Source: Chloroflexota bacterium
Lineage (GTDB): Bacteria; Chloroflexota; Anaerolineae; JAAEKA01
Assembly (NCBI GenBank): GCA_034717495.1
Contig: JAYELL010000001.1
Span: forward strand, 156,981-220,980
Direction of reading: 5' to 3'
DNA: 64,000 bases
Shown: positions 1 through 8,934 of the stretch, piece by piece
How positions within the stretch are numbered: the first letter of the stretch is position 1
Layout: each line of letters opens with the position of its first letter
Program-made: the position numbers and the translations under genes
Notes under the pieces: generated by a model
The model's input: the letters and a program-made list of their open reading frames with translations, nothing else
The model's database searches: none
What the model was told of the DNA's origin: nothing

Positions 1-138
1 TGCCCGACCGGCCCAGGGTGCGTTGTTTGCAGCAGTAACAGGATCGCATAGAGGGGAAGCATGCTTGTCCTGATTCCCTCCAGGGGTGGGCATCTGCTTC
101 CTTTCGACTGAGCGATCTCAAAATGATCGAAGTTGCGT

Positions 139-3100
139 ATGTCGCAAGCCGAAAAGCCGAAGAAGCGCACGAGCGGTTGGTGGGTCGGTGCGTACCTTGT
201 ACTGATTCTACTGACCGCATTTTTTTTGCGCGTCTTTCACATTGATTGGGCAGATGGTCACCTTCCTCATCCGGACGAACGCTCGACCGTCGCTTTTTAC
301 GCGCCTTCAATTCACCTGCCACCTGACGGCATTAGCCTGCTTGACACGCGCCAGTCTCCCCTGAATCCTCTGTGGGATGTCAATAAACAGAGCCGGCGCA
401 GCTATACCTACGGGCACTTTCCCCTTTACCTGGTAGTTCTTGCTGCTAACGGTCTTCACGAACTGGCACCACTGGCCGAAGGGCTGGGATTGCCAGGTGA
501 GCTGGTCGAGACCTTGCGAACAGCCAATGGCGTGCCTGGATTTGCCCTGGTCGGCCGCCTGATCACAGCTATTGCCGATACCTTCACCGTGTTGTTGGTC
601 TTTTTACTGGCTCAGCATATCTACGGGCGGCGGCGCTGGTGGGTGGGATTGCTGGCGGCGGGTTTTTCTGCCTTTACCGTGCTTCAGATCCAGCTCAGTC
701 ACTTCTTCGCCGTCGATCCCATCAGTACTGCGTTTACCCTGCTGGCGCTCTACGGCGCGCTTCGCCTCGTGGAATTGGCCCAGCGCGGTCGCGTCTCGTG
801 GATATGGGCGGTCATAACTGGTATCGGCGCGGGTCTGGCCATCGCATCAAAGTTCAGTGCTTTGCCGGTATTGGCTGCACCTGTAGTAGCAGGCTTGATG
901 ATGCTGTGGCGGGGGCGTGGCTTCGAAGCAACAGATCTGGCCGGCGAACGACCTTCGTCTTCCCAGATTGCCCTTTTGGTAATCCTTGCCTTGCTCGTCG
1001 CTGTAGCGACCTTCGCTGTGACTTCCCCCTTTGTATTGCTCGATTGGGAAAACTTCAATCGGGCGGTGCTTATCGAGCAGGGCGCTATGGTACGCGGCGA
1101 GGCGGATTTCCCCTTTACTCGCCAGTATCGAGGCAGCGTGCCGTACCTCTATTTCCTGGAACAGCAGGTCAAGTGGGGAATCGGCTGGCCCCTGGGACTG
1201 CTTTGCATGGTTGCCCTGATGTGGGTGTTGGTCAAAGTGCTGCGTGGCCGTTCCCTGGCGGGCGAGCTGATCATCCTGAGTTGGGTCATACCCTATTTTG
1301 GCATGACCGGCCTCTTCCTGGCCAAGTTCAATCGCTACATGGTGCCCATTGTGCCCTTGCTCATGGTGTTCGCCGCGGGCCTGGTTGCTGCCATCGCAGG
1401 TGAGGTGCCTCGCAGGGCAAATTCGCCTGAACCCAGCGTCGTCGCTGAAGATGACGCGATTGTCCGGCAGTCGTCAAGCCGGCGATGGATGGCTGCTATT
1501 GTCGGTGGAGCTGCACTCCTGGGAGCTGTTCTCTGGTCCGTTGCTTTTGTCAATGGCGTCTACGGGCAGGAACATCCCTTCATCCGGGCCTCTCGTTGGA
1601 TGTACGATACCATTCCTGACAACAGTGTCTGGATTACGGAACATTGGGAGGAGGGCTTACCCCTCTCGCTGCCCGAAGACGACGGCAATCCAGGCGCTCA
1701 TGGCTGGCGTAATCTGACTATGCCCATGTACGAGGAGGATACGGAGCGAAAGTTCGAGACACTGAGGGATAACCTGCGCGAAGGAGATACCTACGTGCTG
1801 GCAACCAAGCGTCTATACGGCGCTCTGCCGAACTTGCCCGAGCGTTATCCCATGAGCAATCGGTTTTACGAGTTGCTCTTTGCCGGCCAGCTGGGATATG
1901 AGTTGGCAGCCGAATTCACCAGCTTTCCAGGTCTGTTCGGTGTGGAGATCGACGATCAAAGTGCCGATGAAAGCTTTTGGGTTTACGATCATCCCCGAAC
2001 TCTCATCTTTCGCAAGGTCAGGGATCTGAGCGACGCCGAGTGGAATGCGTTGCTGGGCAACAGCTGGGCCGGCGCCAGGGCATGGCACGTAGGTGAGCCC
2101 ACCTTGATTCAGCGCATATGGTCGGTGTTCGATGGCCAGGGAGTCAGCCGGCAACCACAGGAACTCGAGGAAAGTCCTGATCTCCTTCTGGATCAACCGC
2201 TGGACGAACTTCCGGTAGTTCAGGATTTCCGTTGGAATACTGCGGCCAGCAGGTCGGTGCCCCTGGCGGTGATCAGCTGGTGGCTCGCTCTTTTTTTCAT
2301 CGGCTTGCTGGTATGGCCCTTTGCCTTCTCACTTTTCAGGAATCTGCGGGATCGTGGTTATCTGTTCTCCCGATCCTTGGGCTGGCTCACGGTCGGATAT
2401 GGCGTGTGGCTTGCAGCCAGTCTGCGAATAGGCCAGAATTCGCTCGCTTTTATCCTGGTGGTAGCGCTGGGAGTTGCTGCAGTATCCTTCTGGTTTGCCT
2501 GGCGAAATCGAGAGGAGATGGCGGCCTTCTGGCGTTCGCGAAAGGGTATCCTGATTTTCGGTGAGGCGCTGTTCGGAGTCGCCTATCTACTGTTTGTTGT
2601 CGTTCGGCTCCTGAATCCCGACCTGTGGCAACCCTGGAATGGCGGCGAGAAGTTCATGGAGTTCGCTTTCCTGAACGCAATCCTGCGCAGTGCCAATTTC
2701 CCCCCGATTGATCCCTATTTCGCCGGCGGCACAATCAACTATTACTACTACGGCCATTACCTGGTGGCCCTGTTGGCCAAGCTCACGGGAATCTGGTCGT
2801 CGGTGGCCTTTAACCTGGCCGTTCCGACCCTGTTTGCCCTGACGATTGTCAACGTGGTCAGCCTGGGCTACACGCTGGCCGGAAGGCTGTCATGGAGGGG
2901 AACCGCCGAGCCTGTTGAACAGGATTCGACTGTGACGAAGGAGCAAGGAATTCCGTCGCCAGGGTCGGGCCGCCGGCTCGATAGCTTTTCCGGGCAGCCA
3001 GTCTCGTACGGGATTGGGTCTGGACTGTTGGCAGCTTTCTTCGTCGCGCTTCTTGGCAATGTCGATGGTGGTGGTCAGATGGTGCGCAACCTGGCGCTGG

Positions 3101-4857
3101 CTGCGGGCACCGGGTTCGAGAGTCGATTACCCGGTGTGCAGACGGCCGTTGGCGCCGTCGATGGACTGGTGCAGGTCGCCAACGGCACCGCTCGTGTGCG
3201 GGGTTACTGGTATTGGGATCCCAGCCGGGTGATTCCCTATACCATTAACGAGTTTCCCTATTGGAGTTTTCTATTTGCCGATCTTCACCCCCACATGATC
3301 GGCATCCCCTTTACCGTGCTTTTCCTTGCCATGGCCTACAGCATGTTAGTTGAGACCTCGCCAAAGGTCCTGACCATGGGAGCTACAGGACGGCAATGGT
3401 TGACATATGGCATTCGTTCGCTCACCGGCGACGGGCTTTTTCCGGCAATGGCGCTGGTTCTGGGTGCCCTGGCCGTTCTGAATACCTGGGACCTGCCGAC
3501 CTACTTTGGTCTGGCTGTCCTGGTTTGGTTGGTGCGGGAGTGGCGCAGCGGCCGTCTCTATCGATCTCCCGGCAGGTCGCTGCTACGAACGGTGCTATTT
3601 GCCATCCTGTTGTTGGTACTGGCAATTGGGCTCTATCTACCCTTTTTCCTGAATTATAAGGCCATCGCGGCCAGTGGTGTGGGAATCGTTACCACGCCGA
3701 CCGAACTGGGATTGTGGCTCAATATATGGGGCTTCCTCGGGTTTTTGCTTGTTACCTACATTCTTGTGGAACTTCGACGAAAACCTGGTGTTGGCCGCGC
3801 TCGCGAGCTGCCGATTCTCCGTTGGCTTGGCATCTCCCTCGACAGCCTCCCGGGGGTGCCCCGTCTCACAAAATTGACGCCTCGCCTGAGTACCAGCATA
3901 TATCTCATACTTGCCCTGATTGTAGCTTTGGCGGTGTTGCTCTGGAGCGTCGATTGGCGGGTGCCTGCAGTACTGCTGTTACCGTTGTTTGGTGTTTCCC
4001 TCTTGCTTTTGCGCCGCCAGGTTAGCGCCGCCCGGGTCTTTTTGTCAGTACTGGTCTTCACGGCCCTGCTGGTTCTGTTCGGGGTCGAGATATTCTACTT
4101 GAAGGACCATCTTCAGGGTGGCGATTACCGGCGGATGAATACGCTTTTCAAGTTCTATATCCAGGTTTGGGTCATGCTCGGGCTGGCCCTTGGGGTAGCA
4201 CTTCCCGGGATATGGCGCTTTATACACGAGCGCTGGCGCCTGGGCTGGCGAATCCTGTGGACAATCGTTTTTTTCTACCTGCTGCTTCTGTCACTGGTTT
4301 TCCTCTTTCTGGGCACTTCGTCGCGCGTCAACGACCGATTTCCGCAGCAGAATGGCGTGCCGTCCATTGGTACGCTGGATGGCATGGCCTACATGCAATC
4401 GGGAACGTACACCTGGCATCCCGATCCTGGCCAGGCGCCCAATTCGGTCATCGAGCTGGGATATGACTACCAGGCCCTGCGTTGGATGTTGGAAAACCTG
4501 GAGGGTACGCCCCTGGTTGCCGAGGCGCCCATTGGCTATTATCGAGAAGGAGGCCTGCGCGTCTCCAGTTTCACCGGTTTTCCCACCTTCCTGGGCTTTC
4601 ATCAGGAGGGGGAACAGCGCTACGGCACTCAAACCGGTGCCCGCCGCTCCCTGGCAGAGGAATTCTGGCGTACGACCGATCTGGCGCGGGCAAGACAACT
4701 TATCGATGAATTGAAGGTTGATTACATCTATGTTGGCCAGCTCGAAGAGATTGTTGTACCACCGGAGGGGCTGGCCAAGTTCGGGCAGCTTGCCGAACAA
4801 GGCGACCTGGAGGTGGTGTTCCAGAACGATAAGGTAACCATCTTTCGGGTGGTGTAA
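139..4857 (+). CDS. GT39-like / YYY-domain (DUF2298) membrane fusion protein
   Basis: A giant polytopic membrane protein of about 1572 aa made of two modules. Residues 1 to about 480 read like a GT39/PMT-type lipid-linked sugar transferase: an N-terminal helix, then an HPDE motif at 44-47 in the first outside loop, then many hydrophobic helices. A soluble stretch follows at about 480-690. From about 710 a second membrane module carries the tyrosine run of the YYY family (Y868-Y871, then GHY), a GGEKFME motif upstream and an FPYWSFLFADLHPH segment. The YYY family is known from Chloroflexota and methanogens and has no proven reaction. I infer a role in surface glycan assembly. The start is ATG 139 after a weak GAAG; TTG 133 is also possible after the stop at 124-126. 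The gene opens a plus-strand block with sigma and anti-sigma genes next. The two-module fusion is unusual because the next YYY protein stands alone. Confidence 0.85.
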   Translation: MSQAEKPKKRTSGWWVGAYLVLILLTAFFLRVFHIDWADGHLPHPDERSTVAFYAPSIHLPPDGISLLDTRQSPLNPLWDVNKQSRRSYTYGHFPLYLVVLAANGLHELAPLAEGLGLPGELVETLRTANGVPGFALVGRLITAIADTFTVLLVFLLAQHIYGRRRWWVGLLAAGFSAFTVLQIQLSHFFAVDPISTAFTLLALYGALRLVELAQRGRVSWIWAVITGIGAGLAIASKFSALPVLAAPVVAGLMMLWRGRGFEATDLAGERPSSSQIALLVILALLVAVATFAVTSPFVLLDWENFNRAVLIEQGAMVRGEADFPFTRQYRGSVPYLYFLEQQVKWGIGWPLGLLCMVALMWVLVKVLRGRSLAGELIILSWVIPYFGMTGLFLAKFNRYMVPIVPLLMVFAAGLVAAIAGEVPRRANSPEPSVVAEDDAIVRQSSSRRWMAAIVGGAALLGAVLWSVAFVNGVYGQEHPFIRASRWMYDTIPDNSVWITEHWEEGLPLSLPEDDGNPGAHGWRNLTMPMYEEDTERKFETLRDNLREGDTYVLATKRLYGALPNLPERYPMSNRFYELLFAGQLGYELAAEFTSFPGLFGVEIDDQSADESFWVYDHPRTLIFRKVRDLSDAEWNALLGNSWAGARAWHVGEPTLIQRIWSVFDGQGVSRQPQELEESPDLLLDQPLDELPVVQDFRWNTAASRSVPLAVISWWLALFFIGLLVWPFAFSLFRNLRDRGYLFSRSLGWLTVGYGVWLAASLRIGQNSLAFILVVALGVAAVSFWFAWRNREEMAAFWRSRKGILIFGEALFGVAYLLFVVVRLLNPDLWQPWNGGEKFMEFAFLNAILRSANFPPIDPYFAGGTINYYYYGHYLVALLAKLTGIWSSVAFNLAVPTLFALTIVNVVSLGYTLAGRLSWRGTAEPVEQDSTVTKEQGIPSPGSGRRLDSFSGQPVSYGIGSGLLAAFFVALLGNVDGGGQMVRNLALAAGTGFESRLPGVQTAVGAVDGLVQVANGTARVRGYWYWDPSRVIPYTINEFPYWSFLFADLHPHMIGIPFTVLFLAMAYSMLVETSPKVLTMGATGRQWLTYGIRSLTGDGLFPAMALVLGALAVLNTWDLPTYFGLAVLVWLVREWRSGRLYRSPGRSLLRTVLFAILLLVLAIGLYLPFFLNYKAIAASGVGIVTTPTELGLWLNIWGFLGFLLVTYILVELRRKPGVGRARELPILRWLGISLDSLPGVPRLTKLTPRLSTSIYLILALIVALAVLLWSVDWRVPAVLLLPLFGVSLLLLRRQVSAARVFLSVLVFTALLVLFGVEIFYLKDHLQGGDYRRMNTLFKFYIQVWVMLGLALGVALPGIWRFIHERWRLGWRILWTIVFFYLLLLSLVFLFLGTSSRVNDRFPQQNGVPSIGTLDGMAYMQSGTYTWHPDPGQAPNSVIELGYDYQALRWMLENLEGTPLVAEAPIGYYREGGLRVSSFTGFPTFLGFHQEGEQRYGTQTGARRSLAEEFWRTTDLARARQLIDELKVDYIYVGQLEEIVVPPEGLAKFGQLAEQGDLEVVFQNDKVTIFRVV

Positions 4858-4917
4858 TGACAGCAATCCACGTGCATCATTACCAACGAAGGTGGAAGTG
4901 TAGCGAGGAGAGCAGGA

Positions 4918-5415
4918 CTGATTGACGCCCACCAGTTTGCTGCCCGTTATCGGGAGTATCTGCCGCGGGTCCTGAATTTCATCAGGCTGCGCGTGCCTGA
5001 CGACTCCCTGGCGCAGGATTTAACGGCGACCACCTTCGAACAGGCGTTTCGCAAGATTGATCAACTGCGCAACCCGGAAGCCTTCGGTGGGTGGGTGTTC
5101 CGAATCGCCCGAAATGAAGTTGGCCAATACTACCGGAGGCGGCGGGATCAGGTCAGCCTGGATGCGTTGCTCGAGCTTCCGGCGCGCGGCGAGACACCCC
5201 ATCAAACAGCTGCCCGTCGAGAGGATCTATCGGAGGTATTGGCGGCGATCGACACCCTGTCTCTGCGGGAGCAGGAGATCGTTGCCCTGAAATTCGCTGG
5301 TGGTCTCTCAAATCGGGAAATTGCCCAGGCGATGGACTTGAGCGACAGCAACGTCGGCGTGATCCTGTTTCGCTCGATTCGCAAGGTCCGGGACCGGCTG
5401 GGCATTGAAGGTTGA
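4918..5415 (+). CDS. ECF-type RNA polymerase sigma factor, non-ATG start
   Basis: An extracytoplasmic-function sigma factor of about 165 aa that would direct RNA polymerase to a small regulon. Region 2 is visible as QDLTATTFEQAFRKI followed by WVFRIARNEV; region 4 is visible as LSLREQEIVALKF and the helix-turn-helix LSNREIAQAMDLS. The first ATG/GTG-type codon is GTG 4993, but the frame is open upstream and encodes a normal region 2.1 (DAHQFAARYREYLPRVLNF). No ATG, GTG or TTG lies in that extension. CTG 4918 or ATT 4921, 7-10 bases after GAGGAG, is therefore the likely start. The stop overlaps the anti-sigma gene by 11 bases. The setting between two YYY-family genes suggests it controls this surface-assembly block. 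Family identity is firm; the exact start is inferred. Confidence 0.85.
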   Translation: MIDAHQFAARYREYLPRVLNFIRLRVPDDSLAQDLTATTFEQAFRKIDQLRNPEAFGGWVFRIARNEVGQYYRRRRDQVSLDALLELPARGETPHQTAARREDLSEVLAAIDTLSLREQEIVALKFAGGLSNREIAQAMDLSDSNVGVILFRSIRKVRDRLGIEG

Positions 5416-6286
5416 GGAATTGCAGGTGGATGAGAAAGAACTTGCAGGGCAATTGAGCGACTTCCTGGATGACTCACCAGATTGGCCGCTGCCGGTCGGC
5501 CTGGATGCCGGCACGGTAGAGACTGCCGCCCGATTGGCAGCGCTGCCGACCTTGCTTCCCGACGCTGACCCAGTGTTCGGGCAGCGTGTCTGGGCCCGTC
5601 TGCAGGCCATCGAAACGCAGGCAGAGTCGTCTCAGCGTAAACTGGCGTGGTCATGGCCCGGTGGCTTCAACCTGCGATGGTTGGCACCGGTTGCAGCATT
5701 ATTGCTTGTGATCGTTCTGGTGCTGCCCGGCCCGCGTCAGGCTCTGGGTAACTGGATGGCGCGTTTCTCCCTGGGCAGTGTCGACGTTGCTGTGGCTCCC
5801 GAGGAGACAGTTCGTCCAGCACTTGCCGCCACGGAGATGGCTTTCGATACATTGGCCGCAGCAGAGGAGAGGAGTGGCTTTGAGCTGCGGGCGCCCTCTT
5901 TCCTGCCCCATGGTTACCGCCTGACAGGTGTGGACATGGTGACATACGGTGCATTGCCGTTATCGTTGCAGCCGTTGTATGTTGAAAGCAGGTACGAGCC
6001 TGACTATCCTGCTGGTGATGTCGGTTTTTACGCTGTGTTGAGGCAGTTCAACGGGCGGCTCCCGTCGGGCGACTCGCCGTCGAGAATTGAATTCCAATCG
6101 CAGGATGTGCATTCAGTCAACGAGATTGTGATTGGCGAGGGGTTGCCCGCCGTAATGTTGGAAGTTGGGCCGCCGTCGCAGGTTCTCAGGCAGCTTGTTT
6201 GGCAACACGATGGTGTGACATTGGAGCTATGGAGTCAGGTGCTGACGCAAGAGGAGATGCTTCGCATAGCCGAATCGCTGCAATAG
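5405..6286 (+). CDS. Membrane anti-sigma factor-like protein
   Basis: A protein of about 293 aa with a cytoplasmic N-terminal part (1-90), a single hydrophobic segment at about 92-110 and an extracytoplasmic C-terminal domain of about 180 aa containing FELRAPSFLPHGYRL, a pattern common in DUF4367-like sensor regions of anti-sigma factors. It overlaps the ECF sigma gene by 11 bases (TTG start at 5405), which implies translational coupling and a sigma/anti-sigma pair. The outer domain probably senses envelope state and releases the sigma factor. No zinc-binding HxxxCxxC motif is visible in the N-terminal part, so it is not a classical ZAS-type anti-sigma factor. The start could also be TTG 5420. 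The role is inferred from position and topology. Confidence 0.7.
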   Translation: MKVEELQVDEKELAGQLSDFLDDSPDWPLPVGLDAGTVETAARLAALPTLLPDADPVFGQRVWARLQAIETQAESSQRKLAWSWPGGFNLRWLAPVAALLLVIVLVLPGPRQALGNWMARFSLGSVDVAVAPEETVRPALAATEMAFDTLAAAEERSGFELRAPSFLPHGYRLTGVDMVTYGALPLSLQPLYVESRYEPDYPAGDVGFYAVLRQFNGRLPSGDSPSRIEFQSQDVHSVNEIVIGEGLPAVMLEVGPPSQVLRQLVWQHDGVTLELWSQVLTQEEMLRIAESLQ

Positions 6287-6287
6287 T

Positions 6288-8933
6288 ATGGTTGATGTAA
6301 TTCGCTTCTGGCTCGCCATTCAATTCATTGCCGTGGCAGCGCTGCCATTCGCCTGGCGTATCCTGGGGGTGCTTCCAAGCCGGGGCTACTTTCTCGCCAA
6401 ACCCATCGGGCTTCTGGCCGTTACCTGGGTCCTGTGGATGGGCGCCAGTTTAGGATTCCTTCGCAACAACCTGGGCGGCATTTTTTTCAGTTGGGCTGTT
6501 GTTGCTGCCCTTTCATTGGTTGTGGGGCGCAGCGGTTTTGCGCGGGCCGCCAATGGCAGCCGGCCGTTTTTCGTGTGGCTGCGTGGCCATCTGAGCTTGC
6601 TGCTGGTAGGCGAGATTCTCTTTCTGGCCGGCATGATGATTTGGGCGTGGGTACGAAGCTATAGCCCCGATATTGCGACGGCAGGCGGCGAGAAGTTTAT
6701 GGAGATCACCTTCCTGAACGGCATCCTGCGCAGCCAGCAGTTCCCGCCCCAGGATCCCTGGCTATCGGGGTATGGTATCAGCTATTATTACTTCGGCTAC
6801 GTGATGCTGGCCTTGTTGACCCGACTCTCCGGTCTCGCTCCAGGCGTTGCATTCAACGTTGGTTTGGGAACATGGTTTGGGTTAACCCTTGTCACAGCCT
6901 TTTCTGTGGCTTATGACATGGTGGCAGTATTATTCCGGTCTCCATTCGATGAGACCGGCAGTGGATCGTCGTCTGTGTCGCCCGCAGCTGTGGGAGGCGG
7001 TTTGCTGGGCGCGCTTTTCGTTGCCGTGCTGAGTAACCTGGAGGGGTTCCTGGAGTCCATGCAGGGGATGAGCATTGGTTCTCTTGCCTTTTGGCGATGG
7101 TTGGATGTCAAAGATCTAAACTGCATGCGGGGACCTAATTTTGTGGAGGCACTGTCCAATTGCCCGACGGCAACCGGTATCGCTCCGGAGCGCTTTTTCT
7201 GGTGGTGGCGGGCCAGCCGGGTGATCAACGACCGCGACCTGCTTGGGAACTCGGTCGAGGTTATCGACGAGTTTCCTTTCTTCAGCTTTCTGTTGGGAGA
7301 TATGCATCCCCATGTCCTTGGTTTGCCCTTTGTCCTGCTGGCGATCGGACTGGCACTGGCAATTGTGATGTTGGGCGCCCCGAGGATTCCATCTGGCGGA
7401 AAAGAGTCCAACGGTATTCCACCCTCTTTTTTTCATCGTATCATGGGCCTGTTTCCTGGTGGTAGCATCGGCTTCTTGCTCTATGCCTTGACTTTGGGTG
7501 GTCTGGCGTTTCTCAACACCTGGGATTTTCCCATCTATCTTTTTCTGACCATGTTGGCAGTCGCGGCCGTGTTGGCCTGGCAGTCGGGGGGCGCGACCGG
7601 GCGCGCTGTGGTTGACACCTTGTTGGTTGGTCTGGGATTGGCGATTACCGGTGTGCTGCTCTATCTGCCCTTCTATTTTGGGTTTCAATCTCAGGCAGGG
7701 GGCATTCTGCCCAACTTTATTTTTCCGACCCGGCTGTCCCAATTCCTGGTGATGTTTGCTCCTTTGCTTTTTGCCGCGATTTTGCTGCTGCTGGCGTTAA
7801 GCGGGAATGGCCGCAAAACCTTCAGAGATTTCCTGCATTTTCTGCCCTGGACCTTTCTGGCACCCATTCTTTTCCTGTTGACCATGCTGGCTGTGGGTCT
7901 TTGGACCGATGCCGGACAGGATTTCGTGCAGCGCCTGATGCAGCTTCCTGTTGTTCGGGAGCAGGTGGGCGAGGCATCGCTGCTCCAGCTGCTGCAGGGT
8001 GTGGTCGCCATACGAATTGGCTCACCCTGGACCTACCTGGTGCTGGCGGTGTTGCTGGCCTGGGTGCTTGGCCTGTTATGGAGCCGTCTCAGGATCACTG
8101 TCGGCTACGAAACCGATATTGACATTACTGAAAGTGCGGAGCAGGCCACCGTTGAGCCGGGACATTCCATCCTGATGACGGGAAGCTCCGATACCCTGGC
8201 TGTAACAACCTTCGCTCTGCTGGCGTTGGTGACTGCTTTCCTCCTGGTGTTCGGCGTCGAATTCGTCTACTTGCGTGATCTCTTTTCTACTCGAATGAAC
8301 ACCGTATTTAAGTTCTACTTTCAGGCCTGGATACTGATGGCGGTGGTCGCTGCTTTTGCCGTGATTTATGTGGCTCGGTATGGCAGGCCGTTGCTGCGTT
8401 ACGGTGGCCTCGGGTTGCTGGCGTTGCTGGTAGTCGCAGGACTTTTTTATCCGGTCTTTGGCACGTATACGCGTGCTGGAAAGTTTGCCGGCGAACCCAC
8501 TCTGGACGGCCTGAAGTATATCGAACGAAACAACCCAGGCGATGTGGCAGCAGCTCAATGGCTGCGGGACAACGTGCCCGGACAGGCCAACATTCTCGAA
8601 GCCACAGGTGGATCTTACACCTATTCCGGGCGCATGGCCGCCATGACCGGGTTGCCCACCTTGCTCGGGTGGGACTTCCATGAATTCCAATGGCGTGGCA
8701 CCAGGGACGAGCAGAATCTCCGGCGACCAGATATCGACCGTATCTATCGCGATGCGGCCAATGCCGAGCTTGAGGCCCTGATCGATCAATGGAACATCGA
8801 TTTCGTCATCGTCGGAGAGTTGGAGCGCAGCACTTATCAGGTGACCCCTCAGTCGGAAGCCCGGTTGGCGGCTCTGCTCGATCTGGTCTACGATCTGGAT
8901 GGTGTGCGTATCTACAGGCGGCGAGGATCGTGA
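6288..8933 (+). CDS. YYY-domain (DUF2298) polytopic membrane protein
   Basis: An 881-aa protein with many hydrophobic helices, co-linear with the C-terminal half of the first gene of the block. Matching landmarks are GGEKFMEITFLNGILRS near residue 140, the tyrosine cluster Y166-Y168 followed by FGY, FPFFSFLLGDMHPHVLG, LAFLNTWDFPIY, and RMNTVFKFYFQAW near residue 670. These are hallmarks of TIGR03662/DUF2298. The C-terminal 150 aa are soluble and probably extracytoplasmic. The start ATG lies one base after the anti-sigma stop, so sigma, anti-sigma and this gene form one transcript. The reaction is unknown; the mix of PMT-like topology and glycan-related neighbours suggests handling of a lipid-linked saccharide. 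Confidence 0.88.
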   Translation: MVDVIRFWLAIQFIAVAALPFAWRILGVLPSRGYFLAKPIGLLAVTWVLWMGASLGFLRNNLGGIFFSWAVVAALSLVVGRSGFARAANGSRPFFVWLRGHLSLLLVGEILFLAGMMIWAWVRSYSPDIATAGGEKFMEITFLNGILRSQQFPPQDPWLSGYGISYYYFGYVMLALLTRLSGLAPGVAFNVGLGTWFGLTLVTAFSVAYDMVAVLFRSPFDETGSGSSSVSPAAVGGGLLGALFVAVLSNLEGFLESMQGMSIGSLAFWRWLDVKDLNCMRGPNFVEALSNCPTATGIAPERFFWWWRASRVINDRDLLGNSVEVIDEFPFFSFLLGDMHPHVLGLPFVLLAIGLALAIVMLGAPRIPSGGKESNGIPPSFFHRIMGLFPGGSIGFLLYALTLGGLAFLNTWDFPIYLFLTMLAVAAVLAWQSGGATGRAVVDTLLVGLGLAITGVLLYLPFYFGFQSQAGGILPNFIFPTRLSQFLVMFAPLLFAAILLLLALSGNGRKTFRDFLHFLPWTFLAPILFLLTMLAVGLWTDAGQDFVQRLMQLPVVREQVGEASLLQLLQGVVAIRIGSPWTYLVLAVLLAWVLGLLWSRLRITVGYETDIDITESAEQATVEPGHSILMTGSSDTLAVTTFALLALVTAFLLVFGVEFVYLRDLFSTRMNTVFKFYFQAWILMAVVAAFAVIYVARYGRPLLRYGGLGLLALLVVAGLFYPVFGTYTRAGKFAGEPTLDGLKYIERNNPGDVAAAQWLRDNVPGQANILEATGGSYTYSGRMAAMTGLPTLLGWDFHEFQWRGTRDEQNLRRPDIDRIYRDAANAELEALIDQWNIDFVIVGELERSTYQVTPQSEARLAALLDLVYDLDGVRIYRRRGS

Positions 8934-8934
8934 T

